This document shows positions 37,174-48,600 of a stretch of 64,000 nucleotides of DNA, one piece after another. The position numbers were made by a program, and so were the translations under genes. The DNA is from Amblyomma americanum (Eukaryota > Arthropoda > Arachnida > Ixodida > Ixodidae). The notes beneath the pieces are model-generated. The model did no database searches and was not told where the DNA came from. It worked only from the letters and a program-made list of their open reading frames with translations. The DNA is taken from positions 113,508,672 through 113,572,671 of the forward strand of contig NC_135497.1 of the NCBI RefSeq assembly GCF_052857255.1, in the 5' to 3' direction. Within the stretch, counting starts at the first letter, position 1, and the number at the start of each line of letters is the position of its first letter.

Positions 37174-37837
37174 CCAGGTGTTTCAGGGAAGATGATTACT
37201 AATTTTTAAACATAGAATTTTTGAAGTACAGAGAAGCTTTTTGACACATAGTAATACCAGTGTTGGGGGACGCCAAAAACAGGATATTTATGTCAACTAG
37301 TAAAGGGATTAACTAAATTCTAATATTTAACTTTTTTCCTATTACCCGATAGGCACACCTGATTGTAATTAGTGATTTCCAGGAGGCCGTTAGTAACAGC
37401 CGTATTAGTTTTTAGAATTTTGAAAACGAGGTTGCCCTCGGCGCTGTGGATCGACAAAAATTTGGCTATTTCGACTAGTTACGTGCATTGGAGCTGTTGC
37501 TTTGCCTGCATGCTTTTCGAAACGCATGTATTTCTGGCACGATGTAGTCAGAATTAGTTGAGCCATAGCGGCGTGGGTAATCGCGTTTTCGAAGTTACAG
37601 AAACTGATATGTCTGTCATTAACTGCCGGCTACAAATATCTACTTGCAATCAGGGACCTATCGGTAACCATTAAAAAGTTAACTATTAGAATTTAGTAAG
37701 GACTTTACTAGTTAACATAATTCGCATCTTTTGTGACGTCCGCCAACACTGGTGTTACTATGCCACAAAAAAAACTTCTATTTACCTCAAAAACCCTATT
37801 TTCAAAAATTAGTGATCAGCTTCCCTGAAACACCTGG
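37174..37837. mobile_element. palindromic foldback DNA transposon (MITE-like), 664 bp
   Basis: The ends are inverted copies: CCAGGTGTTTCAGGGAAG at 37,174 and its complement ending at 37,837. The match continues inward without a break: CACTAATTTTT, ACCAGTGTTGG, ACTAGTAAAG, TAAATTCTAATA, CCGATAGG, TTTTGAAAAC and GGCGCTGTGG all have counterparts on the other arm. So almost the whole element is one diverged inverted repeat centred near 37,505. There is no transposase ORF. Flanks AAT and TAT give no clear target-site duplication. It must have moved by proteins from elsewhere; I cannot name the superfamily. Confidence 0.8.
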
Positions 37838-38223
37838 TATGCTGCCTCTCTGAAGAGCTCTTCATCTACACCGTAGGAATTCTGGGAAATGCAAACTTCA
37901 CAATTCACTTGTGCACTGTTTCGCCAAAAATATAGTTCGGCTTGAAAACCGTAGCTGCGGCACAACGCAGAATATTGTGAGTTGGGAATATTGATCAAAA
38001 TGCGACTCCTACAGTCCCATAATCTGCAAAGTATTTTTGGATGTTTCTGAATTCTACTGGAGCTTTGCCCCCAACAGGGCCAGGAGAAAATATTTTTTAA
38101 ATATTCTTTACGCCTATTTAATAAAATCGATGCAGATAAGTACCTGTTGTTGAAGCGTTTTGAAATTAGCAATCATTTATTGGATACTGTAGAAGCTTGG
38201 GCAAGTTGGTGTGACATTGTTTT
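37838..38223. other. unassigned; 118-codon minus ORF overlapping the foldback end
   Basis: A minus frame from 38,172 to 37,816 is open, Cys-containing and unrecognised. It ends inside the transposon, so it is either chance or part of a larger repeat. Confidence 0.3.
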
Positions 38224-38548
38224 CCAGCAGCGCAACGGACAAAGGTACCACTCCATAGATCCATAGATTCAAAGATGAATGCGTAAGTGTTGCCTCAATA
38301 GCTCTGTCTGTAAAAGAACTGCGTTTTCTTGGTGATAATAGGAAAACGTGTGCAGCTGGTCTTTTGCCACTGTAGCCCTGTGCTCAGGAACTGTCATTCT
38401 CGCCATTTTGCGTATCTGTGTTTTTTTTTTTCATTCGAGATTGGTTGCCACTGCATTTAAGAAGTGGAATTCGCCTCAGTAAAACAAGCTGTGAGTTCAG
38501 CGCCGTGTCTGTCCATGTGTCTCGTCCTTTGTCCCTTGCGCTGCTGAA
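38224..38548. mobile_element. Penelope-like terminal repeat relics, inverted
   Basis: CAGCAGCGCAACGGACAAAGG (38,225-38,245) recurs inverted at 38,526-38,546 with one mismatch. The right copy, read on the minus strand, continues into a longer tract (GACGAGACACATGGACAGAC, GGCGCTGAACTCACAGCTTG). It has the style of Penelope-like pseudo-LTRs in ticks. No coding part remains. Confidence 0.5.
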
Positions 38549-39354
38549 AAAAAATTATTGGATGTTTGCCTCCAGAAGAAGTGACATCTCTGCAGCTTAA
38601 TCAACATTTTTCGATCACACAGAAGCCAAGCCGAATATGAAGCCTACCCTTCGCAGCACACTCGATACAGCAAATGAAAGGTCCCAGAGAAATTATTCTC
38701 TCCGGGTTCGTGAATACTAGAGCTCTATGCACTGCTGGACCAAACGACCTTGAAGACTTGGGGACTAAACTACCAAATGAGGCGCGGCCGTCACTAAGCC
38801 GCCGTATTCCAGCGGCCCACGTGGCAGGGTCTTCTATGCGGGGAGAGTTCGGTCACTATCCGTATATCAAATACAAATAAAAAGAAAAGAAATAAGTGAA
38901 ATGCACTTCCTCAACGATTCGGTCACGTACGCTAACCGCTACAAACCGCGGCGTGGTACGTGTTTACTGCGCGGGGCGCTCCAACCAGAGTTCGAGTGAG
39001 CGTTTCCCGGGTTTGCCTCACGCTGAAGTCACTGTAGTGCTTGCGTTCACGAAACTGCTCAGCTGTGCACATATATGACGCACGGGTCATTTTCTATGGT
39101 GTGCTTACCACACAAATGGTTGCTTCACGCCAATTGGCAATGACGTTCTATCACTACTTCCGTAATCGCTGAGGCACGCCCAGTTTTATGTGCCTTCTCC
39201 TCTTCACACTTGTGCTGATTTCTATCTCTGGCATACACATTTTACTTCAGGCGCGTGAATTTTTCAACTGTGCTATTCTACGCATTCTTTATTTGTCGTT
39301 TTTTTAGAGACGCCTATGTTAGTGTGCATAGTGTTTGGACCTCCAAGTAAGTGA
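38549..39354. other. no gene recognised
   Basis: Nothing identified. Confidence 0.4.
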
Positions 39355-39596
39355 TTGGTTTAGGTTTGGTTTATGGGGGGTTTAACGTCCCAAAGCGACT
39401 CAGTCTATGAGGAACGCAGTAGAGAAGGGCTCCGGAAATTTCGACCACCTGGGGTTCTTTAACGTGCACTGACATCGCACATTACATGGGCCTCTAGAAT
39501 TTCGCCTCCATCAAAATTCGACCACCCCGACTTGGATGGAACCCGCGTCTTTCGGGTCAGCAGCCGAGCGCCATAACCACTCAGTCACCGCGGCGG
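39355..39596 (-). repeat. tRNA-derived SINE (Ruka-like), copy 4
   Basis: Full-length, with an A-box region (GTGACTGAGTGG), a mutated B box (GGTTCCATCC) and the shared body. It retains the TTTAACGTCCCAAAGCGACT block on the plus strand at about 39,380-39,400. Confidence 0.9.
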
Positions 39597-41000
39597 CTTC
39601 CAAAGAATTGACCTCTGTCACTTATTTGGAAGCTGTAATCCGTCTGCAAAAGCGTTCACTAAAAAATACGACGTTCTTTGTTGAGTACTCAGTGTAGCAT
39701 GTACTTGTTTAACTCAGTTCGCGTGCTACCAGTACCCTTACTGCATAAATTAAAAACTGCTCAAATTCTTTTAGAGTAATTAATGATCCGTTTCCGGTCT
39801 CTTTATTTAAAATTCAGTCCCGGAATACAAAAGGTGCAGCTAACCAGAATCTCAATCTGTCTGCATCTCGTAATCTACAGGGAGCATGCACCGAGGTCAC
39901 AGTGGCTGCTGTTTCGTTGGACATAAAGCATAGCGAAACACCACGGGCTGGATAGATCGGCGTATCGCCCGCCACCCACTCCGGCTTACACAGCTGACGC
40001 GGTGTGTCGTACAACAAAATAGTGTCCGTGACGTCACGTAGATACCCGCTTTACGGGAATAGTCTTATGAAATCTGTTGGGGCACTAGTTCGGAATTCAC
40101 TGTCGGCACACGTAAAGCTAGCCCCTAATTTTAAGTCAACTCGAAGAGTTCTTTTTTTTTTTTGGCAACTCTTTCTAATTCTTATGGCTGACAGGATAGG
40201 TATATCTTGCCGTTTCTCGTAGCAGGCTGCGAACTAATATCTTCGTCAAACTCTTATTTATGCAATCTAGTAGACGCTTTATTTACTCAGCTTGACAATG
40301 CTCCCCTGAACGTAGTAATTTATGCGATTTTAAATCATTTCGTAGCATTAAACGGATGGACAGCAGTGTTATTTTGGTTTGTTACCCATTTTACGGATTT
40401 TGTTCGACAAGACACGTGCTGTTTGAGATGTGTGACTTCCGTTCTCGGGTAAGTTGCAACTTGAATTTAAACATATTTCCGCTTAGACCCGCGAATAACC
40501 AGGAGACATAGATCCATTAATTACGGTTAGTGGAAAATAAAAACATAAAAACAACAAAAACGCGGTTGTACTCCACAGTCGAAGTGCCACAGCAACGTGG
40601 ACACTCCAGGCGATGTGCAAAGCTCGCAAGTCTGGCAAGAATATTCATGACTGGTAGGAAAATATCACAAGATACTGGCACGACGAAGGCCTCATCAGGT
40701 TTCTTCGGCGTATCATCCCCAACAATTTTGGCCGAAAGCATTTTTCAGTGCGAAGCCGTTTATGAACGCAATATTTTATATAATGCAAGTTTTCGCTATA
40801 ACAATCAATATATGCGTAAATCACCAAACGGCAGTCTTGAGTTTTCTTTTCTCCTTACGTTTCTCCTATCGTCAAGAGCGTTCCCCATTGGTTTTCTATG
40901 GCGATCTTGACTGCTCGATGCGATCGATGGAAACACTTTCAAAGAAAAATTTTGCTTCATATCAGAAGAGTAGACCATTACCTTCAATATTTCCATAACA
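39597..41000. other. no gene recognised
   Basis: Short unassigned ORFs only. Confidence 0.4.
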
Positions 41001-41291
41001 TAATAATAATAATAATTGGTTTTTGGTGGAAAGGAAATGGCGCAGTATCTGTCTAATATATCGTTGGACACCTGAACCGCGCCGTAAGGGAAGGGATAAA
41101 GGAGGGAGTGAAAGAATAAAGGAAGAATAGGTGCCGTAGTGGAGGGCTCCGGAATAATTTCGACCACCTGGGGATCTTTAACGTGCACTGACATCGCACA
41201 GCACACGGGCGCCTTAGCGTTTTTCCTCCATAAAAACGCAGCCGCCGCGGTCGGGTTCGAACCCGGGAACTCCGGATCAGTAGTCGAGCGC
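41001..41291 (-). repeat. tRNA-derived SINE, long subfamily, (TTA)n tail, 5' truncated
   Basis: It starts on the plus strand with (TAA)n (the element's 3' tail) at 41,001-41,016. GGAAATGGCGCAGTATCTGT, ACCTGAACCGCGCCGTAAGG and GATAAAGGAGGGAGTGAAAG follow, then the body shared with the Ruka-like copies (GACCACCTGGGGATCTTTAA) and a B box (GGGTTCGAACCC). The tRNA head stops before the A box, where an inverted copy of its own B-box side is attached. Confidence 0.85.
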
Positions 41292-41359
41292 CTGATCCGG
41301 AGTTCCCGGGTTCGAACCCGACCGCGGCGGCTGCGTTTTTATGGAGGAAAAACGCTAAG
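41213..41359. repeat. perfect 68-bp inverted repeat, 11-nt loop
   Basis: Arms 41,213-41,280 and 41,292-41,359 are exact reverse complements with loop TAGTCGAGCGC. The left arm is part of the SINE (B box and adjoining body); the right arm is an inverted second copy of just that part. Confidence 0.95.
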
Positions 41360-41888
41360 AACAGCACCTTACAATTTTCTAATTTTCAGAATGTTCGTCC
41401 GAGAACGTTGGACGTGGTGTGTGACAGCAGCCCACGAAATGCCATAGTGAAAAGTTCAGTGCAGCTAACTCCTCTCGCGATAAATTGCAAAAAGTCGACG
41501 ACGGGCTGAGGAAGTACCGGGGAAGCTTCTGAACTACTGGTGGTACGTATAACTAAGGACAAGTGAGAAGTAAGCTTATTGAGAGGAACTTCAGTTTTTT
41601 TTTTTGCTCCTGCAGGCAGTCGGCCAGACAGTAAACGAATAAAACGTTGAATGCAAGCAAACTTTGCCCCACTATTTAGACTGAACAATACAGTACGCTT
41701 CCTTATTTATTCTAGCACGGTGACCTACAGGCACTTCGGTTCATTCAAGTCCAGTCGAGCCTTTATTTACACCAGGACAATGTGGGTTGGTCCAGTCAAA
41801 AAGAAAGACATTTCATTTTAATGGAGACCTGACCCCTGCACAAGGTACACAACGAAGATGACAGAGCGTGCTAAACAACTGGTGCAAT
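41360..41888. other. no gene recognised
   Basis: Nothing identified between the SINE foldback and the LINE tail. Confidence 0.4.
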
Positions 41889-41923
41889 ATTCATTCATTC
41901 ATTCATTCATTCATTCATTCATT
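41889..41923. repeat. (ATTC)n microsatellite, LINE tail
   Basis: Eight or more perfect ATTC units abut the LINE 3' UTR; on the LINE strand this is (GAAT)n. Confidence 0.9.
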
Positions 41924-41976
41924 TTTATTTGTTCTTCACAACATGACGTACACATTGTGAAAGGGGCCAAGAAGAA

Positions 41977-41996
41977 AAGCCGTTCCTTTACGGCTT
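41977..41996 (-). other. LINE 3' UTR hairpin
   Basis: AAGCCGT and ACGGCTT pair perfectly (7 bp, 6-nt loop) about 55 bp before the (AATG)n tail. A likely RT recognition structure, by analogy with CR1-type LINEs. Confidence 0.5.
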
Positions 41997-42252
41997 GAAA
42001 AAAAAATCTTGGTCCCCCCTGGCATTGACGGCAACGAAGCAACACAATCCAGAAACAAATGTACAGAAAAAAATATACAGAAATATACAGAGACAAACAA
42101 AATTATAACTTGGCATTTTTATGAAAGGTATGGCGACAAGCTCATGGAACGGTCGGGAAATAAAGACATGCAGTCATAATGAAACAGTGGCTAAATATCT
42201 GTACAAGGTGTTTTGTTTATGAAATGTGTGGTGTGTATTAGGGACATGCAAA

Positions 42253-44510
42253 TTAATAAAACAACGCCTTCAGGTTCCGGAAATTTAGTCCTAAAATATC
42301 TGTTCCCGCTTTAATATGTTCATTTAGTAATCGAGGCAGGTTATTCCTAAGACTCTGAAACCCATAGTTCGTACGGCATTTTGGCACTTTCCAACGGTCT
42401 GTTGTCCTCGTATTGTAGGCCGCGTTGCCTATTAATTCTAAGTTCGATATGTCCAAAAACAGCCTTTGATTTTCCTTGATGCTGAGTTTATATTCGCGTA
42501 GGAGTTTATAATGATACATTTTAGTTATTGGAATGACCTTAAGATTTCTGAAGATAAATTTACTTGAGTAAAACTTAGGCAAATTATTAATGATCCGTAA
42601 AACCTTTTTTTGCATCCTTAAAATACTACTAAGGTTTTTGTCGGTCGTTGTGCCCCAGACTAAATGAGAATAGTTCATGTAAGAAGAAAATAAGGCATAA
42701 TAAATGGCTAGTTTTGCAGACATTGGAAAGACATAACGATTTCGACTGAGTATACCTGTTATGGAACATAATTTCTGCAAAATATGGTTTACGTGGTCAT
42801 CCCATTGCAACGTCTTGGAAAAGAAAACGCCCAATACCTTTATTATTTCGACGACCTCAATCCTTGTACCTCTAAACAGAAGATCGTAATCGGTAGATAG
42901 CTGCTTACCCTTAGGGTGAAAAATTACTGCTTTTGTTTTTTTTTGTATTAATATTCAGTTGATTACTGTCTGTCCAAGCTTCCAACTTTTTTAAGGCTAT
43001 GTTTCCTTTAACGAACGCGTCAGCACAAGAGGATGAAGGCACAAATATACTAGTGTCGTCTGCATATATAACAAACTTCAGGTCAGATGATATACATACT
43101 ATATCATTAATGTATAAATTAAAGAGTAAGGGACCAAGAATACTTCCTTGAGGTACGCCTGCGACTATTGCTTTCTGATTAGATATTAAATGGCTTACTT
43201 GAACAAATTGTTTTCTGTGAGAGAGATAACTAATTAACATATTAAGTGCATGTCCTCTGATACCGTAGTGATGTAATTTATCAAAAAGAATAGAGTGATT
43301 AATGTTGTCAAAAGCCTGCGTAAAGTCAACAAAAATCCCCAGAACGTAGTTTTTATCCTCGAAGTTTTGCAAAATGTATTCTGTTTGATCAAGAAGTGCC
43401 AGTTCTGTGGACCGATGTTTTTGGAAGCCATACTGCGATTTTGTGATTATATCATATTTGTGGCAGAAACGTGAAAGTTGTTTGAATAGGATTTTTTCCA
43501 GACCTTTAGAAAACACAGGCAATATTGATATGGGGCGGTAGTTCGAAACATCTCGGTTATCACCCTTTTTTGTATAGCGGAATCACTCGAGCCACTTGCA
43601 TTTTTGTTGGATAAACTGCAGTTGAAAGGCACAGATTATATATGTAGGTTAGTATGGGACTTATAACGTCAAGGACATATTTCACTGGACTAATTTGCAC
43701 ATCGTCAGCGTCGCAGCTACGCGAATTTTTCAAATTTGCAAACACAGAGCAAACTTCTTGAATGTCGGTTGGTTCTAAGAAAAAAGTATTGGTGTTAGCT
43801 GTACTTTGCATTGTGTTGTTTCCTGAAGGGCGTGCAGTCACATTCCTGTTAACAAAGAACTCGTTAATAGCATTAACCATTGCGTCCCCTCTCAGCGTTT
43901 TTCCGTCATGTATAATCTCTACTACGGAATCTTCTTCCTGCCCACGTCCCATAAGAGCATTCATTTTACTCCATAATTCACTCATTCGACCTGAGCACAT
44001 AGAAAAGTAACGAAAGTAGTAGGCGTCCCTGCACTTTTTCAGTTCTTTATTTAAAACATTACGGAAACGTTTAAAAGCTAGAAGGTCCGCCTCATTGCGG
44101 GAATTCATAAATTTTTTGAAAAGTCGATCTTTTTTATGGATATTTTTATGAAGTTCACGGGTCATCCAAGGTTTTTTATAATTTTTGTTTTTTACACGTT
44201 CGTTACGAACGAAATGCTTTTTATAGATACATAAGAAACGACCCATAAACGCTTCATATGCAGCATTTGCATCAGCAATGTTCCGGATGTAGTCCCAGCT
44301 TGTAGTTTCTAACTCTGTACGGAAAGAGTCTAGTGTTTTCTGTGAAATCAACTGAGAAAACATCGCAGGGCTCTCTGTTGTATTAAACGGATTAGTGTCA
44401 ACCTTACAACATATTGCCATATGGTCACTAATGGAACAGGGAAGAATAGCTGTAGTGATGGACCCTATATCATAATTAGCTGTGCATGCAGTGATACAAG
44501 TTGAGAAAAA
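42253..44510 (-). pseudogene. LINE ORF2: endonuclease end, reverse transcriptase, C-terminal region
   Basis: Reads from the endonuclease terminal ISDH (44,421-44,432) through three open segments. Segment 1 (44,420-43,560) is a helical pre-RT region ending RVIPLYKKG. Segment 2 (43,522-42,911) carries IFVDFTQAFDNINHSIL (motif A), AGVPQGSILGPLLFNLYIND (motif B) and VIYADDTSIF (catalytic YADD at 43,055-43,066), all intact. Segment 3 (42,834-42,253) is the thumb (MSAKLAIYYALFSSYMNYSH) and C-terminus (LGLNFRNLKALFY). The breaks fall exactly in homopolymers: A6G3 near 43,565 and A9 near 42,945. One base changed in each would join the frames. All RT catalytic residues are present. Confidence 0.85.
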
Positions 44511-44515
44511 GAATT

Positions 44516-44929
44516 CAAAAGAACGGATACACTATCTTAGATAACAAATATAAAAATATTTATTGACCAGACCAATAATACCATGCTCTATTTCTCACAG
44601 AAAAATATAGTCATAAAATTTTAGCTAAGCAGTACAAGCAAAATTGTATAGGCGTACCTAAGCGCAAGGGTTATGTTATAAGAGCGCCACAAATTTCACG
44701 TAGGCTACTTTTTATCACGCATATTTCCCTATTTAAAATTTTTATTTAGTATTTGTGGAACAGCAAACTCCACCATCGAGCGTCCATGTTATGTATGGCA
44801 AAAAGGAACGCGCCATGATGACTGATTACGAAAGGACTATGCTGAAAGGTTTGGTTCGAGGCAGCGTAGTTCTAGAAAGTTATTTGAACTGCAACATAAA
44901 TATTTTATCTTAAACTGCTGTATAATGTT
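44516..44929. other. spacer between two LINE copies
   Basis: AT-rich, nothing recognised. Confidence 0.4.
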
Positions 44930-45600
44930 CGCAGTTATGAATATTAATGGCCCTAAAACATTTTCCTGCGGAAGCCCTGTAATGATTTCTTCAAAGCAGG
45001 AAACTTTTTTTATTTTTGTCTACATTATAAACGGTACTGCAGAGATCATATTTTAGGAGATGTGATTTGCCGTGTACGCCACATTATTCAAGCTTCTTAG
45101 GTAGTGATGATTGAGGTGATCGAAGATCTTTGAAAAACTTACGAATGTTCGAGTGCATTCCTCTTAATTTTCGAATTATTTTTTGTTTGTACAAATGAAC
45201 CAGTTTCAGAAGAGCTCCCTCGAAGAACGTGGTAGTGAGATGAACACGGTAAGTTGAATTTGCTGCAGAATTTGTATAGCCTCTTAAAATTATTTTTTCT
45301 TATAACCTTGGAAAAAATTGGCAAAATAAATATCGTCCTATAACTGGATTTTTCTGTTTTATTCCCATTTTTAAAAAATGCAATGAACTCTGGTGCCTGC
45401 ATCAGTTTGGGAAAGCATGCATCCTGTTGACAAGGCAAGGATATAGACATAAGTAAGCATGCGAGCCATAATATCTAAAACATGTTTTAAGGGCTCACAT
45501 TGAATCACATCAATACCACGCGTTTTGCTATTATTAAGAAGCAGCCAAATTGCAGCGAAATTTTTCCTCGTTGGCAGAGTCAAGAAAAATGTGGCAATAC
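44930..45600 (-). pseudogene. decayed LINE reverse transcriptase fragment
   Basis: Minus-strand broken frames give LLLNNSKTRGIDVIQCEPLK and HVLDIMARMLTYVYILALST near 45,440-45,545, then ILPIFSKVI at about 45,300. A damaged motif A (FSKIFDHLNHHYL) lies near 45,105-45,140 and a motif B relic (GLPQENVLGPLIFI) near 44,950-44,990. This is the order of CR1-superfamily RT. It is older than the neighbouring copy at 41.9-44.5 kb and in the same orientation; the repeated motifs A and B show it is a separate insertion. Confidence 0.75.
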
Positions 45601-48600
45601 TGTTTGCTCGAATGCTCTTTCAATACGACCTGCGCAAGAACCTTAACCATGTGCTCAGCCGGACTCTTTGGTGGGCGTCTGTAATGAAGGTGACAGCCCA
45701 AACGGGGAATTCATTGAGAACTACAAGCACACAGCGCCGAGCCCAAGCACGCGATGGCCACGCGGTATGCTTCGCAATATTGTGAACGCTTGCTTTTTGC
45801 AGTCCGCGTATGCCGTTTGATGCCGCAAGCGCAACGTCGTTGAAATTCTCGTCAAGCGTGCGGGCACTAAGACATACGGTGCTGCGCGGGCTGCTGCCAA
45901 ATACGTATCTCACCGACGTACACAGTCAAGAAGGGCGTTGATTCAGGTTGATTCATTTTTTCTCCCCTCACCCTTTCCCCCCGTGCAGGGGAGCAAACCG
46001 GTTATTCTTCCGGTTAACCTCTCTGCCTTTCCTCCTTCTCCTCCTCCTGGGCGTGTTGATACATGATTGAAAAAAGGCAGCACAGGAAACATACGGACAG
46101 AGACGAGGCGACAGTGCAGGGCGGCGCCTAACTAATGCGCCTAACTGCGCCTACTTGCAGATCACGGATATAGTGGGCGTGTGGCTTCGCTTGGGGAGTT
46201 GATTCCCATAATATACTTTCCTATGTAAATATTGTACAATGAAGGCAAGAAGCCCTATTCTGTAACGATATTTTTTTCAATTTAAATATTTTCGTTCCAC
46301 TACCAATGATAGCTTTAGGCTGGAGGGCTGCTAGTAGTAAGGAATGCGTGTCACTGACCCTGGCATCAAAGGAAGCGCTTGCTAATGGTAAAGTCTAAGA
46401 AAAATAAACAAAAGAAAAACAGCGAAAAATGGCGGCCACCATTGAGCACTGTTTCTAGTAAAGTTCATCTTCATTTATTTTTCACAGGCGTCCAAGTCAG
46501 CACCGGGTTAAAGGGCTCTTGCGACGCAAACAAAGCTCGGAATTCTTGTTATTTGTGTTGCGCCGCGTGCCAGCGAAAAACATGATTACGCGAGTGTTTC
46601 TGACAGCGTCGAAATCGCAATACTTAGTAATTCAACCTGCTTCGGAAATACATGTTTCCGAGCCGGCGCAGTCGACACGTAGCGGCAATTTCCGGCAGCG
46701 CATATGATGTGGCGAGTGCCATTTTATTGACGTTTTATTCCGTATAGAGTTTGCGCTTGTTTCCATACGCATACTGGCCAAGTTTAGCAACAAAAGGTGA
46801 GGTTTCGAAGTCTTTATATAGCCCTTAACGGAAAAAATCTCTGGCGGCACGCAAGAAACTTACGTGCGAGTTATGCGAAAGCATTGCATATCGATTCCAG
46901 TTATATTCTAATTCTATTCTAATTCCCTGCCAATTTTATTCCAATCCTGTTCTATTCTTTTGTAGTTGGTGCAGTTGTAAGTACTAGTACTGACTATTAC
47001 TGGTGAACATTTCGTATTTTCCCGCCTTTGATGACGACACACCGTTTCGACCAGTCGCGAGTTTTGTAATGCCGCCACTCTTTGAGCAACGCCGGATTAA
47101 TGAAGGACACGCTTTAACAGAATGAAAGCACTTCAGAGGATTCCAATAGCGAGCCGTCTGTCGCCTTGTTTTAAGCTCATTTGGGGTTGAGCGCTACATT
47201 AAAAACTGCAGGCGGCGCCGCCTCAGAGACAAAGATCGGTCAACACGCCATTCGTAAAAAAGAAAAAGATCTTAGCAAGCAAAACAAAAAATAACAAAGC
47301 AGAAGAAAAGCGAAATGGGATTAGTGGGAGGCATTTTAACTTTCCTAGGCGCCCAAATGATTGTAAGCCAAGTTAGACAGCACCGTTGTTTTCGCACCTG
47401 AGCAGTTTTGTGAAAGGGGTTTCTGGAATTTCAGCATGACATGCACAGAGGAGAAAATTGCACTTGACTTTAAATTTTATCTTAGTTTTCTCTCACCTCC
47501 CGACGACCATTCCTTACTGATTTTTCTTCAGCCCAACGCCAAACTTTGTCACCCAACAAATTTTGTGTTAAACGATAACCTAATAATTTGGCGTAGCCTT
47601 TGATTTGCAGAAATAATGATGACAACATAGATAGGTGGAACAACCTGCCCTTATAGTCCCATTGCTCCCTCGAAAATGTCACTGAGATATATGGACAATG
47701 ACTCATCGAAAGATGTTGATTAGCGTAATTCTTCTGGGAGATACAAGACAACATCAGAAACAACTGCGCATTGTCATTGGGTGGGATCCTTGCGAAACAA
47801 TACTCCCTACAAGTACACCTTACACTATCTCGGCACTGTAAGTAAAATCAAGCATGAAACGATGGTGGTTATACCAGGGCAGAGTTTTTGCCGATACTCA
47901 TATTGTCAATCAAACGTGCTACAATGCATTTTTCGCGACGCTAGCTTACTAGCGATGACAGTCGTTGATGTGATAGTGATCTCCCCTTTAGACGTGAACT
48001 GGAGGCCCAATCCTACCTCCCCACCCCCTCGCCCCCTGTCTTTATACTGGCCCCATACTACTTTACCGCTTTCGCCCACTACAACGCCTTCTCCAAAGCC
48101 TATTATTTTGCCATTGCGCATGCCAGCCACTCGCCGGCGGCATATACGGGGTCATTCACCTCGTTTAGTTCATCATAGTCTTCCTTACTAGTTTTTTTAG
48201 TCTGTGGTTTGCGCATTCTTCCATTCCATGCAGGCCGCTGCATGCTAAGACTACCAAACTTTGTAACCGACTGGCAGAACATTGTTCACAAACTAGTTCC
48301 TTGATTGCTCTGTGACGTGAATCATTAGCTAAGAAAATCTGCCACGAAAAAAAAAATTTCCTGGCAGGCAATAGAAATTCGAAGAAAGCACAGGAACGTT
48401 TCCGCTCACAAATCTCAATGCTATGACGTGCTTATTTCGGCATTAAAAATCACCTCCGTCTCTAAAAATGAAATCCTTTGAAAGAACAATTTGCGAAGTT
48501 TCAAATGCTAACGCCAAATGTGCCGCATATTCATCCATTGATTGCGTGGCGCGGTAACGGAAGCAAATACATCAGAATCGCGCATCTGGTAGTGCGTTTA

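Larger units (their letters stand above)
41889..44515 (-). mobile_element. CR1-like LINE, 5' truncated, recent-looking
   Basis: Minus strand. A 5' truncation falls in the endonuclease end (about 44,515). The pre-RT region, RT, thumb and C-terminus follow down to a stop at 42,253. Next come a 3' UTR of about 330 bp, a hairpin at 41,977-41,996 and an (AATG)n tail at 41,889-41,923. The coding part stays readable throughout. Similarity in domain order to the LINE at 2.9-7.2 kb suggests the same superfamily but a different family: the 3' ends differ. Confidence 0.88.
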
